Origin: Phyllobacterium sp. 628 | GTDB lineage: Bacteria; Pseudomonadota; Alphaproteobacteria; Rhizobiales; Rhizobiaceae | Length of the DNA: 64,000 bases | Assembly (NCBI RefSeq): GCF_014189505.1 | Contig: NZ_CP050301.1 | Coordinates: 875,501 to 939,500 of the forward strand | Direction: 5' to 3' | Shown here: positions 54,164 to 62,782 of the stretch, in pieces | How the letters are laid out: each line of letters starts with the position of its first letter | Position numbering within the stretch: position 1 is the stretch's first letter | Notes under the pieces: generated by a model | What the model was told of the DNA's origin: nothing | What the model saw: only the letters and a program-made list of their open reading frames with translations | The model's database searches: none | Translations under genes and position numbers: made by a program

Positions 54164-56441
54164 AGAAAGATTGCTCCTGACACTTGAGGCGCGAACGGCG
54201 CTCTTAGAACGTCAGATGAAGAATGCCAGTAAAATTACTGGCCGGGAATTTAAGGGAATGGAAGCCCAGGCGAAGAGCGCAGCGACCAAAATGAACGCTG
54301 CATTCTCTGGATCAAAAGGCTTAGGCGGCATTCTGTCTGGGGCAAGGGGTCTTGGGGGTATTCTTGCCGGTGGCTTTATTGGCGGAGCATTTATCAGCGG
54401 CGCTGTAAAATTCTCTGAAGCGGCCACCCGCATTGATAATTCACTCAAGGTTGCAGGCCTCTCCGGCGAGAAATTGAACGAAGTGTACGGCAAGCTGCGC
54501 GATAGTGCAGTCAAAAATGCTGCTCCGCTCGAAAGTCTTGTCGAGCTCTATAGCCGTGCGTCGTTGATACAAAACGAGCTTGGTGTCTCCAGTGACCGGC
54601 TCATTGCCTTTACTGACAACGTGGCTTTGGCGCTTCGCGTCTCCGGTAAGTCCGCTCAGGAATCCAGCGGCGCTCTTTTACAGTTGTCACAGGCTTTGGG
54701 ATCCGGAGTTGTTCGGGCCGAAGAGTTCAACTCCGTTGTAGAGGGGGCGCCGACCATCCTACAGGCGGCTGCCAAAGGCATAAAAGAAGCCGAAGGAAGC
54801 GTTGCCAAGCTTCGGACGATCATGCTCGCCGGTGGTCTATCATCAAAAGCTCTGTTTGAGGGTTTCATTGCCGGTTCAGGATCGCTGCAAGAGAAAGTCC
54901 AGGATGTCCAAATCACGTTTGGCCAGTCTATGGAAAACTTTCAAACAGCTCTGATAGACACGGCGCGCGAATTCAACACCACGACCGGCGCTAGTGAAAA
55001 GTTTGCTGGCGGAATTAATAATATTGCGAAAGTGGTGTCCGACTTCGACGTTTCTGGGTTTATCTCGAAAATCCGTGAAGCAGGCGGGGCACTCGAGCAG
55101 TTCCTGAATCAAGCCGGCAATTCGGATGTTTTCACTCGGCTGAATCAATCTCTCGGCCTGATGGACGAAAGCGGCCGAGTCATCAACCCGGATCTGACGG
55201 CGGCCAAAGATGAGACCGCGTCTTTGTCTCGGCAGGTGGAACTGCTCCAGAAGACGATAGAGAAGAATACATCACTTGGCTTTGACAATACTGAAGCGCT
55301 GGCTCGCCTTTCAGAAGTTCAGAAACGGCTGGCCGAGGTTCGCGGTGGTCTTGGCAATATTTCCCCAACCTTGCCGAATCCAAGCAACGGTGATGCGTTG
55401 CCCATCGTTATGCGTCCCGGCAACCCCGATCGTAAAAAGGACGACTTTGTCGCGCCCAATCCGATTTCGCTCGCCGATCCTCAATACAAGCCACCTGCCA
55501 CAAGCAAACCCAAAAGCTCAGCCACCCCAGCTGTCAAGAAAACTGCCGATGACCGCATTACGGCGGACATCCAGCAGGTAAAGGACCGCACAGAAGCACT
55601 TCGCCTCGAAGCCGAAATGGTGGGCAAGTCCCATCAGGCGCAAGAAGCCCGTAAGATGGCTCTCGATCTTGAGCAGTCGGCTTTGGCTGATTTGCGAGAG
55701 GAGGCCCGCAAGAAAGGCGTTACTGATCTTGATAGCATCAAGCTTTCATCAGAGCAGGTGACGCGCATCAACGAAGTGGCTGATGCCTATGGGCGTCAAG
55801 CTGCAGAGTTGCGCAAAGTCCAAGAAACTCAGGAGCGCGCAGAATCTGCCGCTTCCGAGTTCTACGACACCTTCAAGAGTGGCGTTATTGGTGCGATTAC
55901 CGGCGCAGAAAGTCTTAAGGATGCGCTGTCAGGCGTGCTCAAAAAGCTCGCAGAAATGCTGCTCAATTCTGCTTTCGATGCTCTGTTCAAGCCGTCAAGC
56001 GGTGGTATAGGCGGTGGCATTGGTGGAGGTATTTTCGAAGGCATTGGCAAAATCCTTGGCTTCGACAAGGGCGGTTATACTGGCGCAGGCGGCAAGTACG
56101 ATCCTGCAGGTATCGTTCACAAAGGCGAGTATGTCTTTGATGCTGAGACCACCAAGCGAATTGGCGTAAGTAACCTCAAGCGAATGCAAGGTTACGCGCA
56201 GGGCGGTTTGGTTGGCGCTCCATCGATGTCACTTTCAGCTCCTCGCGTGCCCAGATTGCAGGCGGCTGCCAACAGCAATCAACCTCTTGTCGTCAATTTC
56301 TCGCCAGTGATTGATAACCGTGGCGCTTCTGTTGAGGCGGTCGCAAAAACTCAGCAGGCCTTGGATCGCATGAAAGCAGAACTGCCTGCAACCATCCTCA
56401 GTACAATGACCAAGGCAAAATCCACCAGACAGTGGAAATAA
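54150..56441 (+). CDS. Phage tail tape measure protein
   Basis: 763 residues, the right scale for a siphophage tape measure. The tape-measure N-terminal domain has SLKVAGLSGEKLNEVYGKLR, then RASLIQNELGVSSDRLIAFT and VVEGAPTILQAAAKGIKEAE. A Lys/Pro/Ser linker (residues 425-475) and a coiled region (AEMVGKSHQAQEARKMALDL) follow, then a Gly-rich stretch (SGGIGGGIGGGIFEGIGKIL). It sets tail length, so the tail would be medium-sized. Frames run open to the end, with no frameshift. Confidence 0.87.
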   Translation: MATDEERLLLTLEARTALLERQMKNASKITGREFKGMEAQAKSAATKMNAAFSGSKGLGGILSGARGLGGILAGGFIGGAFISGAVKFSEAATRIDNSLKVAGLSGEKLNEVYGKLRDSAVKNAAPLESLVELYSRASLIQNELGVSSDRLIAFTDNVALALRVSGKSAQESSGALLQLSQALGSGVVRAEEFNSVVEGAPTILQAAAKGIKEAEGSVAKLRTIMLAGGLSSKALFEGFIAGSGSLQEKVQDVQITFGQSMENFQTALIDTAREFNTTTGASEKFAGGINNIAKVVSDFDVSGFISKIREAGGALEQFLNQAGNSDVFTRLNQSLGLMDESGRVINPDLTAAKDETASLSRQVELLQKTIEKNTSLGFDNTEALARLSEVQKRLAEVRGGLGNISPTLPNPSNGDALPIVMRPGNPDRKKDDFVAPNPISLADPQYKPPATSKPKSSATPAVKKTADDRITADIQQVKDRTEALRLEAEMVGKSHQAQEARKMALDLEQSALADLREEARKKGVTDLDSIKLSSEQVTRINEVADAYGRQAAELRKVQETQERAESAASEFYDTFKSGVIGAITGAESLKDALSGVLKKLAEMLLNSAFDALFKPSSGGIGGGIGGGIFEGIGKILGFDKGGYTGAGGKYDPAGIVHKGEYVFDAETTKRIGVSNLKRMQGYAQGGLVGAPSMSLSAPRVPRLQAAANSNQPLVVNFSPVIDNRGASVEAVAKTQQALDRMKAELPATILSTMTKAKSTRQWK

Positions 56442-56462
56442 CCTAACTCCAAGGAATCCAAT

Positions 56463-56621
56463 ATGGAAAACGACGTGAAAGCGGCGACGGCGAAGCCATG
56501 CCCAACAGCCAACTATTTACAGCGAAAGGCGGAATTCGAGAAAGCCAGCCGCGCAGGTTTCGAAGAGGCAGAAATGCTGGCGGCAGAATATTTGAAAGGC
56601 ACACCAAATAATGGCGATTAA
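56463..56621 (+). CDS. Small phage protein downstream of the tape measure gene
   Basis: 52 residues beginning ENDVKAATAKPCPTANYLQR, an amphipathic helical peptide. It overlaps the tail-fibre start by 11 bases. It has no family; it might be a fibre chaperone. Confidence 0.5.
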   Translation: MENDVKAATAKPCPTANYLQRKAEFEKASRAGFEEAEMLAAEYLKGTPNNGD

Positions 56622-57648
56622 GCAAGATTATGAAGTGGGAACAGCATCACTTGCGAATGGTGCGACAACAATTACGTTTGCCGGTGGAGCTAATCTTACT
56701 GCGGCTGCCATTGAGCCAGGTGACACGTTTCACGCTCAAAACCTTGTTGGCGTTGTCGCCGGGATAACAGATGCCACACACGCGACGCTATCCACTCCTT
56801 GGACCGGCACTACCCTTTCGGCCGTACCTTATCGTTTACGGTACCAGCCGGATGGATCCCGATACACAGCAGCAGCGCGTGATTTAATAACTGCTTTTTC
56901 AAACGGCAGCGTTGCTGCTCTCCAGTCATTAACAGGCGCTGCAGATAAAATACCCTATTTCACAGATGCAGGAATAATGGCACTCGCTGATTTCAAGGTG
57001 TGGGCGCGGTCACTATTCAGCCTCGCTCCCGCTGCGGATCAGATCGCATATTTTACAGGTACTGGCACTGCGGCTCTTGCTGATTTTAAAGCTTGGGCAC
57101 GATCCCTCTTTAGTTTGACACCAGCCACTGACCAGATTGCGTATTTCTCTGGCGCTGGAACCGCGGCGTTAACGGCCTTCAAAGCGTGGGGACGCTCGTT
57201 GCTTGGGCTTACTGTTGCGGCCAATAAAAGCGTTTATTTCACTGATGCCAGTACCGCAGCCACGTACGATTTAACGCCATTTGCGAGAACCGTTCTCGAC
57301 GACGCAACCGGATCGGCCATGTTTGCCACGATGGGTGGTTCAAACGGCGGGACGATCGGTGCGTACTGGCACAAGCTACCGAGCGGCTTGATCTTTCAGT
57401 ATGGAAGCAATGCGGTCACTTTTGACGCAAATGGAATCGGAAGTGTGACCTTTCCCACGACCTTCAACAGCGCAGCGTCTTACAACCTCGTCGCTTGGAA
57501 TGGACACAACCTTTACAATGTGTCGTTCCAGCAGGTTCGGCAATTCGGGTTTCCATCCGCGACCGCGTTTGCGGTTAACGCCAAGACTACAGCAGGGGCC
57601 AACTATACTGGCGATGCTCGTGTTGACTGGATTGCGATAGGGGTTTGA
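56611..57648 (+). CDS. Tail fibre protein with internal repeats and a gp53-like C-terminal domain
   Basis: 345 residues. A 33-residue unit is repeated about four times around residues 110-225: AADKIPYFTDAGIMALADFK, then ADQIAYFTGTGTAALADFKA, then TDQIAYFSGAGTAALTAFKA, and ANKSVYFTDASTAATYDLTP. The C-terminal domain (NGGTIGAYWHKLPSGLIFQY, then GNVTFPTTFNSAASYNLVAW-like strands) resembles the gp53-type receptor-binding tip of tail fibres. The N terminus would attach to the tail. A strong terminator follows. Confidence 0.82.
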   Translation: MAIKQDYEVGTASLANGATTITFAGGANLTAAAIEPGDTFHAQNLVGVVAGITDATHATLSTPWTGTTLSAVPYRLRYQPDGSRYTAAARDLITAFSNGSVAALQSLTGAADKIPYFTDAGIMALADFKVWARSLFSLAPAADQIAYFTGTGTAALADFKAWARSLFSLTPATDQIAYFSGAGTAALTAFKAWGRSLLGLTVAANKSVYFTDASTAATYDLTPFARTVLDDATGSAMFATMGGSNGGTIGAYWHKLPSGLIFQYGSNAVTFDANGIGSVTFPTTFNSAASYNLVAWNGHNLYNVSFQQVRQFGFPSATAFAVNAKTTAGANYTGDARVDWIAIGV

Positions 57649-57661
57649 TCAGGGCTAGAAA

Positions 57662-57705
57662 CCCGATCAGCCGATACTCGTTACAATGGCTGATCGGGCT
57701 TTTCT
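57662..57705 (+). terminator. Terminator after the tail-fibre gene
   Basis: CCCGATCAGCC (57662-57672) and GGCTGATCGGG (57688-57698) make an 11-bp perfect stem, followed by CTTTTCT. It closes the structural operon. Confidence 0.88.
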
Positions 57706-57952
57706 GGCGATAGGGACCAGGCTGTCCAGCGTAGGATTGGATGGTAAAGGGGTGGTTAAGGTGGCTCTCTATGTCAGCATGTTTCATGGTGGAGTTTGAT
57801 ACATATACAGACAATCACTATATTCGTTGACGACTACGTAATAGGAACATAGGATTAGTCAGAAACCCAAAATTAACCGGTCTGTAATTCGATTCGGGAA
57901 CAATGAGCGTACGAGACTCGTTGAATAAATAGGGATTCTTGTGGAGACCAAC

Positions 57953-58150
57953 ATGAACGCATATGCACGCAGAGATAAAATCCTTGAGGATTTGCAGCGC
58001 GAGTCGGGCGGTTCATTCTCAGCAGTTTACCGTGCGATGACAGAACTCTCTAGAGAGAAGAAAACCTCAGAACTCAATACTGATGAGGTGAAGGCAAGAA
58101 TTCGCGCCATTATGGCTGGCGAGAAAGACATACGTCGGCGTGCGGGTTAA
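57953..58150 (+). CDS. Small soluble protein, partner of the membrane protein at 58154
   Basis: 65 residues from the ATG at 57953, with GGAG upstream. Polar and helical (RRDKILEDLQRESGGSFSAV, then YRAMTELSREKKTSELNTDE), ending in a basic tail (IMAGEKDIRRRAG). It ends 3 bases before the membrane-protein start, so the two form a unit. The 300-base gap upstream of it (57706-57952) is AT-rich, with no gene, and may hold its promoter. No family is recognised. Confidence 0.6.
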   Translation: MNAYARRDKILEDLQRESGGSFSAVYRAMTELSREKKTSELNTDEVKARIRAIMAGEKDIRRRAG

Positions 58151-58153
58151 TTT

Positions 58154-58903
58154 ATGGCACTCAGCGCGTCGACGTTAGCGCTATTTTTGCTATTGGTTCC
58201 GGGATTAATATTTAGATACTCTGTTTATCATGGGTCTCAAATAAAGAGGCCATTTCTATCATCAAATACAATATACTCATCAATAACAATTATTTTGTAT
58301 TCGATGATAATATTCATATTTTACATCGTTTTATTCAAAACACTGCTAGCATTGTCGTGGTGGCTCTTTGGCTCCATCAATCACTTTACGATTGTTGAAT
58401 TCAATAGTCAGCTTTACATTTTTCAAGACAAGCGCAGATATGAAATCATTAATTTTGCGGTCAATTTTCCTATTATCACCATCGTTTCTGTAATTGTTAT
58501 TTGTTTAATGTCCTACTTGTTGGCTATATCTGTTCAGTTCCTCTCACTAAAAATAAGTTTAATCGGTAGATTAATGTATGGCCCTCTTGCACCCCTTCTT
58601 GCACAAGGAGAGGCTACATTGCTTACTTGCTTTGTTCTTACGAAAGTCACACACGAGAACAGGAGACTTATCTATGCTGGTTACCCCACGGAGATATCAC
58701 TCCGGGAGGGCAACAACATTGATCACATCATCATAGAGAACCCTGAAAAATTCTATCTGAAGCTCAATGTTCAGAAACCAACGTCATCGTTTCTGCAAGC
58801 ACGCCCAATTTCAACGCACGATTACAGTCAAAGCTATATCTACATTTCTGGAACCGAGATTGAGAATGTGCACTTTGAAGGCTTTACCTTCAAAACCAAA
58901 TGA
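58154..58903 (+). CDS. AT-rich multi-pass membrane protein of unknown function (DUF6338-like)
   Basis: 249 residues. TM segments are around residues 2-20 (LALFLLLVPGLIFRYSVYHG), 45-75, 98-130 (FPIITIVSVIVICLMSYLLA) and possibly 150-165. The C-terminal 90 residues are polar and cytoplasmic or periplasmic (VTHENRRLIYAGYPTEISLR, then REGNNIDHIIIENPEKFYLK). The pattern recalls DUF6338-type proteins, but this is uncertain. The A+T content is much higher than in nearby phage genes, suggesting a separate, recently gained cargo gene. Confidence 0.6.
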   Translation: MALSASTLALFLLLVPGLIFRYSVYHGSQIKRPFLSSNTIYSSITIILYSMIIFIFYIVLFKTLLALSWWLFGSINHFTIVEFNSQLYIFQDKRRYEIINFAVNFPIITIVSVIVICLMSYLLAISVQFLSLKISLIGRLMYGPLAPLLAQGEATLLTCFVLTKVTHENRRLIYAGYPTEISLREGNNIDHIIIENPEKFYLKLNVQKPTSSFLQARPISTHDYSQSYIYISGTEIENVHFEGFTFKTK

Positions 58904-59189
58904 ATGTTTATTTCAATCACGCGCCTTTAATCGCCTCGCACCGCAGCTGGTCACTGCCGGACAGATATCGTTTCCGATTGCCGTGGCGCATATCCTTATG
59001 ACGTGGACAGGCACCGTTGGTTTTATGGGGCTTGCAAAGACCACATGCCGCTATACGCGGGCGCTTTCGTTTGAAGTTCATTTCCATCTCCACAAACAAG
59101 CGGTGCGCCCCTATGGCGCCCGAACGTTTGTTGACGATGGTTGTGGATGGTGATCATTGGTGAAGGATAGCTCGTGGGGTTGGCAATGA

Positions 59190-59834
59190 CTAGCTTGCTT
59201 CTTGCCAAACCTCGTTTAGCACTTTGGCGGCCAAAGCTGCCTTATCAAACGGCAGAAAGCGCCCATAGTGTTTGGCAACCATATCGGGAGTGTCTTGGAT
59301 GGCATAACTGGCTTGCTCATAAGAACCAGTCTTCTTGAGAATATGGGTAGCTAATACATCTCGTACATTGTGTGGCCCGTGCGGTAGCAAACCTTTGATT
59401 ACTCCGCGCCCCGTGTAGGGATTAAAGATGCCAAATCTCTGAATCGTCAAACGCCAAGCTTCATAGAACTTCATGCTGTCGTACGAAGCATCCTTGCTGG
59501 ATACCTTTACCGTTTTTACAAAGAAGGTTCCAGGGTCGGCTGCGGGCCCCAAGAGCCGTGCGCGATGCTTCATTATGTAATCGTCTATGTATCGATAAAG
59601 ATCGGCTAGATCAGGCAGGATAAGACGATACGGCTTATTGCTAAAATAGGAAGAGTCTGAATTCTTAAATGCGACTGAGGGTATCAATACCTCCCAGCCA
59701 TTATCACGATCGCTCCACCTCAGTTCACCGCGCTTGAGATCTGCAAGTTGGCGTTCCGACCTAGGCAAGGCGCCTCTGGGGCAAAACAAAAGTTGGCGCA
59801 AGTTCTTTTGTCGGACGCCAAGATGAAGGCCTAG
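59190..59834 (-). pseudogene. Tyrosine recombinase, C-terminal catalytic fragment (interrupted)
   Basis: 213 or so residues that continue, in frame, the gene at 60686-62365 across an insertion element. Catalytic residues: the Arg of PRSERQLADLKRGELRW, the HxxR in GPHNVRDVLATHIL, and the Tyr in MVAKHYGRFLP. It keeps the catalytic core but has no own start outside the inserted IS, so it is inactive unless read from an IS start. The original gene would encode about 775 residues. Confidence 0.82.
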
Positions 59835-60208
59835 GAGGCGTTGACAAAGTGGCGCATCCACAGGCGGATTGAGACGATGTGGACGAAGCCGAGATAACTG
59901 TCGGCGGTTTTGTCGTATCGGGTTGCAAGCCTTCGAGCGTTTTTCAACTTGTTGAAGCAACGTTCGACCATGTTGCGCAGGGCATAGATAGCGGTATCGA
60001 TGGGAAGCTGGACGAGCCTGTTGCGTTTGGTCGGCACCAAGGCGATACCACCGCGCTTTTCCATGTCCTGACGAATAAAATCGGCATCGTAACCCTTGTC
60101 AGCCAGTAGCACCTTTGGCGCGGGTCCGTCGGCGTCCATAACGGGCATGTATCCCTTGAAGTCCGAGACTTCTCCGCTAGTCAGTGTGAAGGCTATGGGC
60201 AGGCCCAT
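59831..60208 (-). CDS. IS5-family transposase, ORF B
   Basis: 125 residues visible in this frame. LLADKGYDADFIRQDMEKRG (the second catalytic Asp) and MVERCFNKLKNARRLATRYD (the catalytic Glu) belong to the DDE catalytic core; LGFVHIVSIRLWMRHFVNAS is the C-terminal end. The stop codon TAG is supplied by the duplicated CTAG outside the element. ORF B is joined to ORF A by a probable -1 frameshift at AAAGGGGG. Confidence 0.85.
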   Translation of the reverse strand: MGLPIAFTLTSGEVSDFKGYMPVMDADGPAPKVLLADKGYDADFIRQDMEKRGGIALVPTKRNRLVQLPIDTAIYALRNMVERCFNKLKNARRLATRYDKTADSYLGFVHIVSIRLWMRHFVNAS

Positions 60209-60681
60209 CGCATTGATACGGAGATGGATTTTGGTCGTAAAGCCACCTTTTGAGCGGCCAAGACCCTGACGCGGAGTCCCCCTTTAGCGCCGGCTGAACA
60301 ATGATGTGCCCGGATGATTGTGCTGTCGATCATTTGCAGGCTGGGATTACCGTCACCACTTTCGTTAAAGGCCTCAAGCAGCACATCCCACAAGCCCGAC
60401 AGTGTCCAGCGCCGGAACTGGCGGTAAACTGATGACCATTTGCCAAAGTGTTCATGCAAGTCGCGCCAAGCGACACCTGTCCGTGCGATCCAAAATACCC
60501 CATCCAGAACAAGCCGGTGATCTCTTGGTCGTCGCCCACTGCGAGCGCCTCGTTCAATCACAAATGGTTCCAGGCAGGCCCATTCCTCATCGCTCATCAA
60601 ACCTCGGATCAAGATAACCTCCGTGAAAGCTACCTTGAATCAAAACCTACGTGATTTGAAAACCCTCTTTGTCAACACGTC
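59835..60681 (-). mobile_element. IS5-family (IS427-type) insertion sequence, 847 bp
   Basis: The ends are GAGGCGTTGACAAAG and, inverted, GACGTGTTGACAAAG (13 of 15 matching). The flanks carry CTAG on both sides (59831-59834 and 60682-60685), a 4-base target duplication of the CTAR type used by IS5 relatives. Two overlapping frames encode the transposase. It interrupts a large recombinase gene. Confidence 0.9.
60193..60612 (-). CDS. IS5-family transposase, ORF A
   Basis: 139 residues starting with a TTG (ATG also at 60597). MSDEEWACLEPFVIERGARS, then RLVLDGVFWIARTGVAWRDL, then the first catalytic Asp in QMIDSTIIRAHH. Beyond CSAGAKGG the in-frame text is not homologous, and the correct continuation (GLGRSKGGFTTKIHLRIN) is in the -1 frame, as expected for programmed frameshifting. 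Confidence 0.87.
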   Translation of the reverse strand: MIRGLMSDEEWACLEPFVIERGARSGRRPRDHRLVLDGVFWIARTGVAWRDLHEHFGKWSSVYRQFRRWTLSGLWDVLLEAFNESGDGNPSLQMIDSTIIRAHHCSAGAKGGLRVRVLAAQKVALRPKSISVSMRWACP

Positions 60682-60685
60682 CTAG

Positions 60686-62365
60686 TCTAATCATTAGGAA
60701 CGACCGAATAGATTCTGCCGCAGAACGTGGATAACGCTTTTCATCCGGCAGGAGGCGTATGATCTCGTCCGTAATCTTACGGTACTCACCTACGGGGCTT
60801 GGTGCTTCCAAGATAGGCAATATAGGTTCAAAGGGGTCTCGGTGAACTCGTGCAACTTTATTGATCTCTTTTACGCGTCCAGTGCAGTGTTTATGACAAA
60901 TATCGCAGGCGGCATCCCAATTAGCTCTGACGGTTTGTATCTCATCAATTGAAACAACGCCCTCAATTGGCCGCAACGCTTTTGACAAGGAAGGAGTTTG
61001 TCTAATCCAACCCGTGTCGTGTCGTGTAAAAGCCAATGCAACACGCAGCATATCAACTTCCCATGCAGTATAGAAACCTCGTCTCTGTTCACGCCACTGT
61101 AGATACCAGTCCCAAACTGACGGAAAGACGAGCAAGGCAAATGTTAAGCTTTTTACCGGAACACCAAGGCCGCGGACGGCGCACTGAGGAGAAGCGGCGA
61201 GCGCTCCAAACATTAGACCGAGATGCTCAATTTTCTGGTCCGCTGTTTCATTTCCCCACAATCCATTTCGCTGATAACCGAAGGTGGCAAGGGTAGATGT
61301 CTTAAATCGCAGCAACTCCTTCATCTCTGCCTGTAGGTGAATAGGTGCTACTCGAACAGAACTAGCCAGATCTGGGTCACCTATCTCACTTATCAAGCCG
61401 TCGTTTATCGCACCTAACGTAGGTCGGCGATCGTGGATGTTTGAAAAGCGGATTGCATAATGTTGTTTACTAGCAACGGCTTGATATCGGCGATAGTCCG
61501 TCGAACCCGTCACAATGACCTTTCTCACCCAAGAAAGAATTTCTTCCTGTTCGTGAGCTGATCTAGATTCGAAGTCGTCTGGTAAGTGCCAAGCGAGCCT
61601 CCTCCTTTCTGAGGGGAGGATGTCGACTACTTGATGCCCATATGCACCTCTCGATGGATGTGGGATTTTCGCTTTGAAATAGCCCGATGGCAGTCGGTAT
61701 CGTCGTTCGATACGCTCCAAAATTCTCATGCTGTCGAGACTTCTTGGGGCCTTTTTTGCTGACAGCCAGCTTTTCAAAGTCGTAAGGCTGAAGGTCTCTT
61801 TTGATTTCACTACAGCCCGCGATAGTTGCCAAACGGTGTCGCCATGCCTGTCCATGTGTAATCGAAGTGCGTCGTGTAAGGTATCTTGATCCTGCCAGTC
61901 CGTCCAAAGTGCTTCTGGAAACTCAATGATTGGCTGAGCCTTTTTCCCCGGTTTGTTGCGTGGACTAAATTCGTAATCCCACGTCTCTACGATTATAGGC
62001 GACACTGCCGATTTAAGTGGGCGCCTCGGTTTATTAACCGGAGGATTGGCAGCTAATTCACCTGTCCTGGAAGTTTCTTTGCTGGATTTCGGCCGTCGCT
62101 TCAATTCTCGAATTAACAGGTCGAAAATAGGACGGATATCTTTCGAATAGTGGATTAAGTACTCGGGTGCGATGTTGCAAAGTTTGCCTACGATGTACCA
62201 ATTGATACCTGCGCCAATACGGGGAGGCAGTTCTTCTTCGCTATATATTCGAAGCAGGTAGAGACGTAATGCCTCTACTTCCGTTGGTTGCAGACAGTGA
62301 GCAATGCGGACTTGGCAAAAACTGGAAATTTTTCGTGGAATTACGGCTGATCGTTTGGTTGTCAT
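60686..62365 (-). pseudogene. Tyrosine recombinase, N-terminal fragment (interrupted)
   Basis: About 560 residues up to FLMIRL, where the insertion lies. The first 150 residues are partly helical; residues 160-230 (LHDALRLHMDRHGDTVWQLS) may be a core- or arm-binding region; the rest is of the large integrase type seen in genomic islands. The open frame now runs 12 codons into the IS. Together with the fragment at 59190-59834 it formed one gene. Confidence 0.75.
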
Positions 62366-62413
62366 GCGTCACCGTTATAGCTCGGTGAACGTCAACTCAA
62401 ACTAGCGCAGAAT

Positions 62414-62422
62414 TTATCCACA
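62414..62422. promoter_or_regulatory. DnaA box
   Basis: A perfect TTATCCACA lies between the recombinase start and the XRE gene. It may mark an origin-like region or may be chance. Confidence 0.35.
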
Positions 62423-62438
62423 ATTGCGATCACGGTGC

Positions 62439-62666
62439 CTAGCGATCCCTTAGCCTCACGCCTGGTCCATTTCCATTCGGGTCAATGAATAGCACGCCGG
62501 CGTCGGTGAGGGCGCGTTCGATCGCCGCGAGATTATTCGCAATAGGCATGCGCCGTGAAGATTCAAAATCTCGAATAGTGGATGCTGAGACGCCAGCTTC
62601 CTTCGCTAATTCAGGTTGCGTCCATTCCAACATTGCTCGTGCGGCTCGACATTGAGCGGGGTTCAT
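62439..62666 (-). CDS. XRE-family repressor of the mobile element
   Basis: 75 residues from the ATG at 62666, with GAGGA upstream. The HTH reads RAMLEWTQPELAKEAGVSAS, then TIRDFESSRRMPIANNLAAI, and the tail has GVLFIDPNGNGPGVRLRDR. It faces a plus-strand HTH gene (62783) across palindromic operators, a cI/cro-like layout. It probably keeps the element quiet. Confidence 0.85.
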   Translation of the reverse strand: MNPAQCRAARAMLEWTQPELAKEAGVSASTIRDFESSRRMPIANNLAAIERALTDAGVLFIDPNGNGPGVRLRDR

Positions 62667-62682
62667 TGCGCTATCCTCAATA

Positions 62683-62736
62683 AAAAACACCAACATCAAT
62701 AATTAATGTTGACTTTGCACCAAGGTTGGTGTTTTT
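62683..62736. promoter_or_regulatory. Operator palindromes between the XRE and HTH genes
   Basis: AAAAAACACCAAC (62683-62695) is the inverse of GTTGGTGTTTTTT (62724-62736). Inside, CAACAT/ATGTTG is inverted around AATTA, and CACCAAGGTTGGTG (62717-62730) is a near-perfect palindrome. Repeated ACACCAA half-sites suggest cooperative binding by the XRE protein, overlapping both promoters. Confidence 0.6.
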
Positions 62737-62782
62737 TACTGATATAGAAGTTTATTGCTGAGCGCAACGAGGAGACATCGCA

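Noticed and set aside
58767-59153. 128-codon frame after the membrane-protein gene
   Set aside because: It begins inside the membrane gene in another frame, lacks a ribosome site and has no conserved look.
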